Positions 9,696 through 17,900 of a stretch of DNA of 64,000 nucleotides are shown piece after piece. The notes below the pieces were generated by a model, which ran no database searches, was not told the DNA's origin, and saw only the letters and a list, made by a program, of their open reading frames with translations. Both the position numbers and the translations under genes were made by a program. Source of the DNA: Alteromonas sp. KUL42 (GTDB lineage: Bacteria; Pseudomonadota; Gammaproteobacteria; Enterobacterales; Alteromonadaceae); the NCBI RefSeq assembly GCF_006538325.1, contig NZ_BJKK01000004.1, positions 186,001 through 250,000 on the forward strand. Direction: 5' to 3'. Position 1 is the first letter of the stretch. Each line of letters starts with the position of its first letter.

Positions 9696-10409
9696 TTACA
9701 GAGATAAACCCAAACGCTCAGCAACTTCGATATAGGTTTCCACTACAGAACCTAGACCTTGTCTAAAACGGTCTTTATCCATTTTCTTACGGGTTTCTTT
9801 ATCCCACAAACGGCAACCATCTGGTGTAAACTCATCACCCAACACGATATTACCGTCCTTATCCACACCAAACTCTAGTTTGTAATCGACAAGTAGCATA
9901 CCTGCTTCGTCAAACAGCGCTTTAAGCACACTGTTAACTTTGAAGGTCAACGCTTTCATTTCAGCGATTTGTGCTTCTGTCGCCCAACCGAATGAAATGA
10001 TGTGGAAGTCGTTGACCATTGGATCGTGTAAAGCGTCATTTTTCAGGAAAAACTCGAAGATAGGCGGATTTAGCTCTTTGCCTTCTTCAACACCTAGTCT
10101 GCGAACTAACGAACCCGCAGACAGGTTTCTCACAACGCACTCAACAGGGATCATATCGAGCTTCTTAACCAAAGACTCAGTATCAGAAACAAGGGCTTCT
10201 ACTTGCGTAGCAATACCCGCTTCTTCAAGCTTTGTCATAATGAAGTGATTAAACTTATTGTTTACTTCACCTTTTCGTTCAAGTTGCTCAATCTTTTCAC
10301 CATCGAATGCCGACGTGTCGTTTCTAAAGTGAAGAATTAGCTTATCACTATCATCGGTGTAATAAACTGTTTTTGCTTTACCGCGGTAAAGCTCATCGCG
10401 TTTTTCCAT
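9696..10409 (-). CDS. purC: Phosphoribosylaminoimidazole-succinocarboxamide (SAICAR) synthase
   Basis: Step of purine synthesis that joins CAIR and aspartate with ATP to give SAICAR. Its 237 residues equal E. coli PurC. Visible are the N-terminal nucleotide-binding strand [13 protein letters not shown], the family signature around [14 protein letters not shown], and [14 protein letters not shown] with conserved acidic residues. It is the last gene of dapA-bamC-purC, 12 nt after bamC, an arrangement shared with E. coli, and is followed by a strong terminator. Confidence 0.98.
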   Translation of the reverse strand: MEKRDELYRGKAKTVYYTDDSDKLILHFRNDTSAFDGEKIEQLERKGEVNNKFNHFIMTKLEEAGIATQVEALVSDTESLVKKLDMIPVECVVRNLSAGSLVRRLGVEEGKELNPPIFEFFLKNDALHDPMVNDFHIISFGWATEAQIAEMKALTFKVNSVLKALFDEAGMLLVDYKLEFGVDKDGNIVLGDEFTPDGCRLWDKETRKKMDKDRFRQGLGSVVETYIEVAERLGLSL

Positions 10410-10421
10410 TCTCAGTCTCAG

Positions 10422-11525
10422 TTATATATCAAGGTTATCTTCTGACATGACCTCAGCGAACGCACTGTAAAGGTCGGAAACCTGATTTGCTTCAAACGGT
10501 TTACTCTCATTGTTCATGAAAGTAACGGTTGTGCGCTCTGCACCCGCTCTGGCAATTTTCAAGCGATAGTCTCCTTTTTCTAGGATCTCTTTATCACTTG
10601 AGAACAAACCGTCCCACCAACTGCCTTGATCACCATTATAGGTCACAAACAGTAAACCGTTCGATTTGTCTAAATCTTTTACGTCAAAACCAAGCTTACG
10701 CAATACTAACTGCATTCTTGGCCAGGCAACATCATACTTGGCGTCAACAACATAGGCTGGCTCACCATCTGCGTTAAAGCCCATTTCAGTTTTGATACCT
10801 TGTCGTATAAGCGCTATACGGCGCGTTTCGGCAAGTTGAATTTGATATTCATAATGCCCAATAACTTGATTTAGCACGTCAACTTCTTCGCGACGCTCCT
10901 GAAGTGAAGACACCTCTGCTATAACATCATTGCCCACTGTTTGTAGGTAGTCTTTCAAATCTACAGTTAAAGATGCACTACGTCCGTGAGGCTTAACGTC
11001 CAAACTGAATTCAAAACGGCGTCCGATTTCACTTTCTTCATCGATAACACTATACCAAGGACCGTCTACTTCTTTCGTGATGATCATCCAATCTGTGATA
11101 AGCACTTGCTCTTCGGCACTGAAGCTGTCGACGCCTATGCCCTGTTCGTCGAGAAAGCTAAGCAGTGAATTCCAAATCGCTTGGCTCAGAGGTTGACTGT
11201 CATCAACTTGGTCGAACCAAATTGTAGCAGTGCCTTTACCTTCCTCAACATGTGAGCCCGTCACCAAAGGAAGAACCAATGAAGGTGACTGAACAGCAAG
11301 TGACTTTCCAACTAACTTTCCGTCAACAGTCTGACCCACTTCAGGCAGTGCAAACTCACGTGAAAATTCAGGAGAATCTAATTCTGAGGGTACTTTAAGT
11401 ACTTCTTGTTCTTGGATATTGAGATATTCGTAACTACCAGAAGCAGTCTTTCTATCTAATTGGCTTGAACAACCTGCAAGTGCAACCATTGCCACTGTAC
11501 TTGCCATAGCCAGCGTTCTTTTCAT
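10422..11525 (-). CDS. bamC: Outer membrane assembly lipoprotein BamC (NlpB)
   Basis: Lipoprotein component of the BAM complex that inserts beta-barrel proteins into the outer membrane. The signal peptide ends in a VALAGC lipobox with lipidated C19. The conserved unstructured segment after it (YEYLNIQEQEVLKVP) is where BamC contacts BamD in characterised homologues. Two helix-grip domains make up the rest (about 85-220 and 250-360). At 367 residues it is slightly longer than the E. coli protein (about 344). It sits between dapA and purC as in enterobacteria. Confidence 0.93.
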   Translation of the reverse strand: MKRTLAMASTVAMVALAGCSSQLDRKTASGSYEYLNIQEQEVLKVPSELDSPEFSREFALPEVGQTVDGKLVGKSLAVQSPSLVLPLVTGSHVEEGKGTATIWFDQVDDSQPLSQAIWNSLLSFLDEQGIGVDSFSAEEQVLITDWMIITKEVDGPWYSVIDEESEIGRRFEFSLDVKPHGRSASLTVDLKDYLQTVGNDVIAEVSSLQERREEVDVLNQVIGHYEYQIQLAETRRIALIRQGIKTEMGFNADGEPAYVVDAKYDVAWPRMQLVLRKLGFDVKDLDKSNGLLFVTYNGDQGSWWDGLFSSDKEILEKGDYRLKIARAGAERTTVTFMNNESKPFEANQVSDLYSAFAEVMSEDNLDI

Positions 11526-11537
11526 CTGTGTTCCTTA

Positions 11538-12422
11538 TTAACCAGAAATCAATGCGTATTTTTTTAATAGTTCTTCGATACGTTTTTGGCTTGATAGTTC
11601 CGGTAAAACCATAGGTAATCGCATTACAGCACTCTCCATCATGCCCATTTTGTACAACGCCCACTTCGGCATTACAGGATTTGGCTCAATAAATAGCTCG
11701 CTATGGAGCAGTGAAATCGTGCTGTCGATGTCTCGGCACTTGTCAAATTCGCCTTTCAACGCCGCTTCACACATTTGTGATATTGCTTTGGGCACGATAT
11801 TCGCCGTCACTGAAATAACGCCATGTCCACCTTCGCACAGAAACTCGCAGCTGGTGCCGTCATCGCCACTCAACAATACAAAGTCATCAGGAACAAGAGG
11901 TTGGGTTTGCTTTAAACGCGCAATGCTACCTGTTGCATCTTTAAGGCCGACGATGTTCTTGTGTGTCGCCAATTCAGCTACTGTTTCAGGTAGCATGTCT
12001 GCGACGGTTCTACCAGGTACATTGTAAAGTATTACTGGGAGGTCGCTAGCATCAGCAATAGCGTTGAAGTGAGCGATCATGCCGGCTTGCTGCGGCTTGT
12101 TGTAATAAGGAACAACACTGAGGAAACCGTTGATACCGGCGCTACCTAACTGTTCTGTGAGGAAAATTGCCTCTGCGGTTGAGTTTGCGCCACTACCAGC
12201 GATAACTGGAATTGCGCCAGCGGCCATTGCCACTGTTTCTTTAACCACAGTAACATGCTCATCAAAAGGAAGCGTTGCAGATTCGCCCGTAGTTCCAACA
12301 GAGACAATGCCGTGAGTGCCTTGCTCAACATGAAAAGCAACAAGCTTCTCTAGAGACTTGTAATCAATATCGCCGTTTTGAAACATCGGCGTGACGAGTG
12401 CTACGTAACTACCAGTAAACAT
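11538..12422 (-). CDS. dapA: 4-hydroxy-tetrahydrodipicolinate synthase
   Basis: First committed enzyme of the diaminopimelate/lysine pathway, condensing pyruvate and aspartate semialdehyde. It has 294 residues in a TIM barrel. The Schiff-base lysine is K161 in IVGLKDATG and the proton-relay tyrosine is Y133 in VILYNVPGRT, the same numbers as in E. coli. The VGTTGESAT phosphate loop is also present. It is the promoter-proximal gene of dapA-bamC-purC and diverges from gcvR across a 179-nt gap. Confidence 0.98.
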   Translation of the reverse strand: MFTGSYVALVTPMFQNGDIDYKSLEKLVAFHVEQGTHGIVSVGTTGESATLPFDEHVTVVKETVAMAAGAIPVIAGSGANSTAEAIFLTEQLGSAGINGFLSVVPYYNKPQQAGMIAHFNAIADASDLPVILYNVPGRTVADMLPETVAELATHKNIVGLKDATGSIARLKQTQPLVPDDFVLLSGDDGTSCEFLCEGGHGVISVTANIVPKAISQMCEAALKGEFDKCRDIDSTISLLHSELFIEPNPVMPKWALYKMGMMESAVMRLPMVLPELSSQKRIEELLKKYALISG

Positions 12423-12601
12423 AATCTCTCCGCAAAATGTGAGCGCACATGGTAAATATGTCGGTGCTTAAACACAAGTGATAGCGCACCTAAAATGGCA
12501 AGTATTTGACAATATCTTATATGAACACCCGAAAAAGGCACTGACTTATAAAAAAACTCTGTGCTAACATCCAGATATTATAAGCTTTAAAGATAAAGTA
12601 G

Positions 12602-13165
12602 ATGTCTAAACACCAACTTATCGTTACCGTTCTAGGGACAGACAAAAGCGGCATTTTAAGTGAGATAGCCAGCACGGTATCAGAAGCCCAGTGCAATATT
12701 CTGGACAGCAGACAGGCTATATATGGTCGCGAATTCTCGCTCACCATGATCATTGAAGGTACTCAACCCGCGGTAACCAAAGCCGAATGTATCTTGCCTG
12801 CGGTTTTTCAGCGTTTGGACTTACTGTCTATGATGAAGCGCACCAGTCATCATGAAAAACAAAACCTAGAGCATTTGTTCAATGTCGAATTTAGTGGTGA
12901 GGATGCGGCAGGCTTGATAAAAGCCGTAACGGGCTTCTTTGCGCAGCGCCATGCCATGATAAGTGCATTTCGACAACGAACATTTAAAGATAAAGCCACG
13001 AACAAAGATAACATGCGCTGCAAGTTTGTGGTTTCACTTCCAGCCACCGATGATTTAGATGCCTTAGAATCTGATCTAATGGCCCTATTTGCTTCGTTAA
13101 ACCTAACAGGCAAAGTTGTAGACAAACAGAAAAAGGATCCCAATGAAAACGTTACAAGCTGGTGA
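12602..13165 (+). CDS. gcvR: Glycine cleavage system transcriptional repressor, tandem ACT protein
   Basis: A 187-residue protein with two ACT domains: residues about 5-85 (starting QLIVTVLGTDKSGILSEI) and about 92-175 (starting FNVEFSGEDAAGLIKAV). In E. coli GcvR binds glycine and antagonises the activator GcvA at the gcv operon. It has no DNA-binding domain, consistent with action by protein contact. Position beside dapA and overlapping bcp matches the E. coli order and supports the name. Confidence 0.92.
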   Translation: MSKHQLIVTVLGTDKSGILSEIASTVSEAQCNILDSRQAIYGREFSLTMIIEGTQPAVTKAECILPAVFQRLDLLSMMKRTSHHEKQNLEHLFNVEFSGEDAAGLIKAVTGFFAQRHAMISAFRQRTFKDKATNKDNMRCKFVVSLPATDDLDALESDLMALFASLNLTGKVVDKQKKDPNENVTSW

Positions 13166-13607
13166 TAATGCACCGCAATTCTCATTGCAGAACCAAAACG
13201 ACGAAACCGTTTCCCTTGCTGACTTCGAAGGGAAAAAAGTTCTCGTCTATTTTTACCCCAAAGCCATGACGCCGGGCTGCACCGTTCAAGCCCAAGGCTT
13301 ACGCGATGTATATGACCAGTTAACTGCCAAGAATGTGGTAGTACTAGGTATAAGCCCTGACGCAGTGAAGCGCTTACCTAAATTTATTGAGAAAGAAAAT
13401 TTAAATTTTACGCTTCTGTCTGACGAAGAACACGCTGTTGCTGACGCATTCGGCGTGTGGGGTCCGAAAAAATTTATGGGTAAAGAGTACGATGGCATTC
13501 ATCGCCTTACTTTCCTTATTGATGAAAATGGAACGATAGAACACGTATTTACAAAGTTCAAAACAAAGGAACACCACACTGTTGTTCTAGACTATCTAAA
13601 TAGCTAA
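13143..13607 (+). CDS. bcp: Bcp/PrxQ-type thiol peroxiredoxin lacking the resolving cysteine
   Basis: Thioredoxin-fold peroxidase of 154 residues that reduces hydroperoxides. The peroxidatic cysteine is C46 in MTPGCTVQ. The position of the resolving cysteine in the E. coli protein, five residues later in the same helix, is Q51 here, and no other cysteine exists in the protein. It must therefore act as a one-Cys enzyme that needs an external thiol. The rest, including the FGVWG..FMGK..DGIHR segment, matches Bcp closely. The start ATG at 13143 lies inside gcvR (23-nt overlap), implying translational coupling; a terminator follows. Confidence 0.93.
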   Translation: MKTLQAGDNAPQFSLQNQNDETVSLADFEGKKVLVYFYPKAMTPGCTVQAQGLRDVYDQLTAKNVVVLGISPDAVKRLPKFIEKENLNFTLLSDEEHAVADAFGVWGPKKFMGKEYDGIHRLTFLIDENGTIEHVFTKFKTKEHHTVVLDYLNS

Positions 13608-13643
13608 TTGATAACCGTTATACGCATAGCTACCCGTTACTGA

Positions 13644-13680
13644 AAAGGCCCCTCTGCTCTATTGCGATTGGGGCCTTTTT
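13644..13680 (+). terminator. Rho-independent terminator of gcvR-bcp
   Basis: A 9-bp stem (13644-13652 and 13670-13678, arm AAAGGCCCC) with a 17-nt loop and a T-run to 13680 lies 37 nt after the bcp stop. Confidence 0.85.
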
Positions 13681-13865
13681 GTAGAAACCAGTAAAAGGTA
13701 TTTAGTGGAAGTGTTTCCTTTTGATCAAGCTAATGAAAATTTCTAAAACTTTTCAAATGTTGACTAAATGCTACAATTTATAAGCTAGCCTATGATCTAT
13801 AAAACAAAATCTTCGATATAAACGGTTAGTCGTTGATATCCAACTCTTTCATTCAGGCGAGTAAT

Positions 13866-13946
13866 ATGTGTACGAGCAAAAGTCTGATCATAAAGCGCTA
13901 TGCTCAACGTATTTTAATCATGGTTAAGCATTATCAAACCGAGTAA
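13866..13946 (+). CDS. Possible 26-residue leader ORF before the binding-protein gene
   Basis: The 342-nt gap after bcp (13608-13949) holds the bcp terminator, AT-rich sequence and this short ATG-to-TAA frame. A GGCGAG-like site precedes its ATG, and its stop lies 3 nt before the ATG of the next gene. The peptide is basic (begins MCTSKSLIIKRYAQ) with no recognisable similarity. It could couple translation of the next gene or be chance. Confidence 0.25.
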   Translation: MCTSKSLIIKRYAQRILIMVKHYQTE

Positions 13947-13949
13947 GAA

Positions 13950-14759
13950 ATGAAATACAGATTAACAGCATTTGCCATTTTCTTTTTAACATATGCCTGC
14001 AGTGCTGCTGAGATTGAGCTGTTTACAGAATCCTTTCCTCCTTACAACTTTGTTCAAGAAGATAAAATCGTTGGCATTAACACCGATCTATTGTCACTAG
14101 CCTGTAAACAAGCAAATATCGATTGTTCGTTCAGCCTTTACCCGTGGAAACGCGCCATGGACAGCGTAAAAAGGCGACCCAATAGTGGGCTTTACTCCAC
14201 GGCACGGATTAACGAGCGAGAGGACAACTTCATATGGGTAGGCCCTATTGTGTCCAGCTATTCGTGTTTTTATAAGCTAACGACTAGGAGAGACATTGCC
14301 GCAGATGACTACAATGCCCTGAAAAACTATACGGTAGGTATTCCACGTAGTGACATCTATGAAAACATATTGCAACGAATTGGACTGAATGAAGCAAACA
14401 ATTATCTAACTTTCTCAAAAAAGCACGAAGACATGTCCATGTTCGAACAGGGCAAGCTCGATTTGATCATTGGGTCTTCCCTTACGTTGAGTTCTCAGTT
14501 AACACAAGTCAACTTGAAGCCAAAAGATATCGAGCCTGTCATACAATTAAAAGACATTGCTTTGGTCGCCAATTACTTAGCTTTGAATAAAAACACTAAC
14601 CCTGAGTTAGTGAGCAAGCTACAACACGCTTTAGATCAGATAAAAGCCAATGGATTAATTGAATCCATCGTTTCCAAGTACGTACCAGTCAATAAAGATA
14701 GTAATACGTCAAGTACAGCCCAAACCAAACGCTGTGTTGATGGTGCGGCTAAGTATTAA
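13950..14759 (+). CDS. Periplasmic solute-binding protein, SBP_bac_3 type, orphan
   Basis: A 269-residue protein with a signal peptide (hydrophobic stretch about 6-18, cleavage near CSAAE) and a type-II periplasmic binding fold. The start of the mature chain, IELFTESFPPYNF, the segment GINTDLLSLACKQA and the hinge YPWKRAMDSV are typical of amino-acid-binding-like proteins of this family in Alteromonas and Shewanella. No ABC permease or ATPase is beside it, so it may serve as a stand-alone sensor or scavenging protein. The ligand is unknown. Confidence 0.8.
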   Translation: MKYRLTAFAIFFLTYACSAAEIELFTESFPPYNFVQEDKIVGINTDLLSLACKQANIDCSFSLYPWKRAMDSVKRRPNSGLYSTARINEREDNFIWVGPIVSSYSCFYKLTTRRDIAADDYNALKNYTVGIPRSDIYENILQRIGLNEANNYLTFSKKHEDMSMFEQGKLDLIIGSSLTLSSQLTQVNLKPKDIEPVIQLKDIALVANYLALNKNTNPELVSKLQHALDQIKANGLIESIVSKYVPVNKDSNTSSTAQTKRCVDGAAKY

Positions 14760-14842
14760 TTGATCACTAACTGTTCTCCAAACTAAATTCGCCATTGAGA
14801 CATTAATTTTTTACTAGTCGCTTTTTTCCAATATACAAACAT

Positions 14843-14869
14843 AAAAAAAGCGGCTTTCACAAGCCGCTT
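14843..14869 (-). terminator. Terminator of the subtilase gene
   Basis: A 9-bp stem (14848-14856 and 14861-14869, arm AAGCGGCTT, TCAC loop) is followed on the minus strand by a T-run. It lies about 65 nt after the subtilase stop. It may also stop transcripts from the binding-protein gene on the plus strand. Confidence 0.85.
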
Positions 14870-14933
14870 CAACCTATACTCTAGCGTTAGCAATAGAGCA
14901 TTTCACACAGGGAATAATATTGTCACTGCACCA

Positions 14934-17900
14934 CTAATTGCGACGACGGCGCATTACCATGACAAGCGCCATTACGCTAAGTAGCCATGCCATTGCCCCG
15001 CCTGACTTACGGCTGCTTACTGAGACTTCACGTTGCTCCGATACGTTAACCGTAACGATGGCTTCACTGGTATCAGTACCATCTGATACTTCAACGTTGA
15101 ATTCGTGAGTTCCAACTCCTAACCCGGTAACAGAGATAGTTGCGGCTGTAGCATCATCAATAGTACCTGGCCCAGACCATGCGAACGTCAAGCTGTCACC
15201 ATCAGCATCGAACGACGTAGATGCATCGAGTGTCACCGTGCCACCTTCATCAACGCTAACCGTTTCTGAAGACACCATAACAACAGGGGCATCTTGCTGG
15301 TTAGTTACCGTTAGCGTGAATGTTTGCGACACTGAATCAGTTGGAGTTTCAATATCAGATACCGTAACCGTTACCTCGGTTTCTCCGAAGAAATCAGCAG
15401 CAGGTGTAAGTGTAACGTTAGTACCATTAACAATGGCCGTAACATTTTCACCTGAAACATGTACTTCATTGGCAGTGTTTGTTTCATCAGCATAAGCAAC
15501 CACAAACTCAACATCCGTCTCTTCTTCTGTAGTCATATCAGACAACGGCGCCAAGGTTAGATTGCTAGCAACATCAATGGTATGAGTCATTACTGTTTCC
15601 TGCATACCTTCAACGTTTGCGGTCGCTTCAACCGTCAATGATTGACCAGCGGCATCACGCGCAATATCAGCAAACAAGGTTACTTCAAACTGCGAAGACT
15701 CAGGACCAACATAATCCATACATACCACTAAATCATCGTGTAGTACTTCATCAAGGTTATCAAAAGCGAACTGTTCATTAAGAGAGCCATATAGTGGGCC
15801 GAACGCTGAAATTGGACCTTTGAAACCTTTAATACCGATGCTTCCGCGACCATCATTTGAACCGAAGTCAATATTGTCGTAAGCATAGTAAATTTCGTAA
15901 TCGCCATCAGCAAAGCTGGTGTTTGCGTTTACAATTATTTCGAAGTCAAATGAGCTGTCGCGTTTCGTGCTAGTGTAACTACGTGTAGTACGGTCGTACA
16001 CAAAGTCACCGTAGTCAGCTGCACCATTCCACTCAATGATTGCCCAGCCGGTCTGTGTAGAGGCCAGAGAGATCCCTGTTGAACCGCTTAGCTCAACCGA
16101 CATTAAGTCTTGCTGAGAGAAGTTAAGCGGCGAACGTGAACGCCACATAGGGGCTAACACTTCAAACGGCACGCCGTTGAAATTCATGATGTCATGGAAT
16201 GGGAAGAAGAACGGCGCACCGGTTAAATCAACCATACCGTTACCGCGTATTTGCAAAATACCATTGCTTACTGCTTCAGTATTGTTGTACAGGTTAATTC
16301 TATTGTAGTAACCGTTATAAAGCGCATTAATTGGTAGGATGTAACCATTGCGATACTGCGGCAAGCCGTTGTCGTCAAACCCAGATAGAGAAGGTGGAAT
16401 ACCAAATTCAGCAAGGTCGACATAACCACCCGGTTCTGCCTGACCAAAGTTTGGTGTTCTACACATCGCATCTTCAAAGTTTGTAGTAACGTTATAACTT
16501 GCTTCTACGTCTGCTGTATTAGGTTGAGTGCCAGTAATGGTTAATGTTTGCCCGTCCATTACAACATCAACTGCCGTTTTAGACTTCACTACATTATCAC
16601 TGTGAAGAGTCATACCTTCAGGCAAAGTTGTGGTCAACGTAAACGCACGATCTGCACCGGTATGGTTTGGCATTACCGACAAGGTCAGAGGAATTTGCTC
16701 ACCCGTTTTAGCTTTCGTTTGCGCCACATCCATTGAAATGCGATCTTTGCCACGCACAAGTTTTAAAGGAATTTTGCCAAAGTTGCCTGAATTAACTTCC
16801 GACGAGCCAAATTCAGCTACTGTGTAATACACATCGCCTTCTTCCATTTCTTGCGACCAAGAGAAAGTAAGATCAACAGTCTCGTAACCATCGCTACTTG
16901 GTGCAGTAACGGCAATTGCATTACTTACTTCGTCGGTGACTACCGCAGAAGAAACACGGAAGGTTTCCTCAACCCCTGTGTCACGTCGCGACGTTGAGTT
17001 ATAGATAATTACCCAGTAATCACCCGATTCAGGGTTATTAATGTTACAGAAGTTACGGATCATGGTGTGGTTAGACACACACAAGATTTCATCTTGTGAC
17101 TGTGCAATACCGTCGCCGTTGTAGTCGTAACCTACATAAACTAATGGGTTTCCTTCTTCTGACGTACCTTCAAAGCCTGATGCAATGGTGTCAATAACCT
17201 CCACCATCAAACGCTTGGCATTGTCAGGAACACTGATAAAGCTAACATCTGTCGCTTCATCAAGCATATCTTCTAGGACCGTAGTTTCAGTAATACCACC
17301 AGAACGCCAAGGGAACGTGCCGTCATCATCAACAGGAAGCGTAATGTCACGCATGTTACCTTTAACTGGTGCATATACTTTGCTAAATGGCGCTTCTGAT
17401 GCAGGCATGTTTACACCATTTAATTGGTAGCTACCTGTATCTTCGTGTGCATTTATCAGCAAACTAGACGGCAATTCACCACCATCGTATTTAAATACAA
17501 CTGGCCAGCGTGAATCTGGAATGTCTGCATCATTAGCAACAAAAGTAATGTCGCTGTGCAGCTCTACTTCCGAGTTACTGAATACATCCTGTGTATCCAT
17601 AATCGACGCTTTTACGATGATTGACTGCGTCTCGCCCGCTTTCAGTGAGAAAGATGAAGGTGTAACTTCAATATCTACACCGTTTTGCGCAGCTTGGTTG
17701 CGAACATCAAAGTTCCAGTTAACTACGTCACCAACATTCACCTGCCAAGTGCCGTCTCGTGTTGCTTTTACTGTACGCACCCACTGACATTCAGGCTGAC
17801 AACTAAAGTCAACGAGATTTGGCAGGTTAAGGCGATGCGGTGTACCACCATTGTGCGGGTCTGCTGCTAGGAAGTTTTCTGCACTTTCATCCATAACCAA

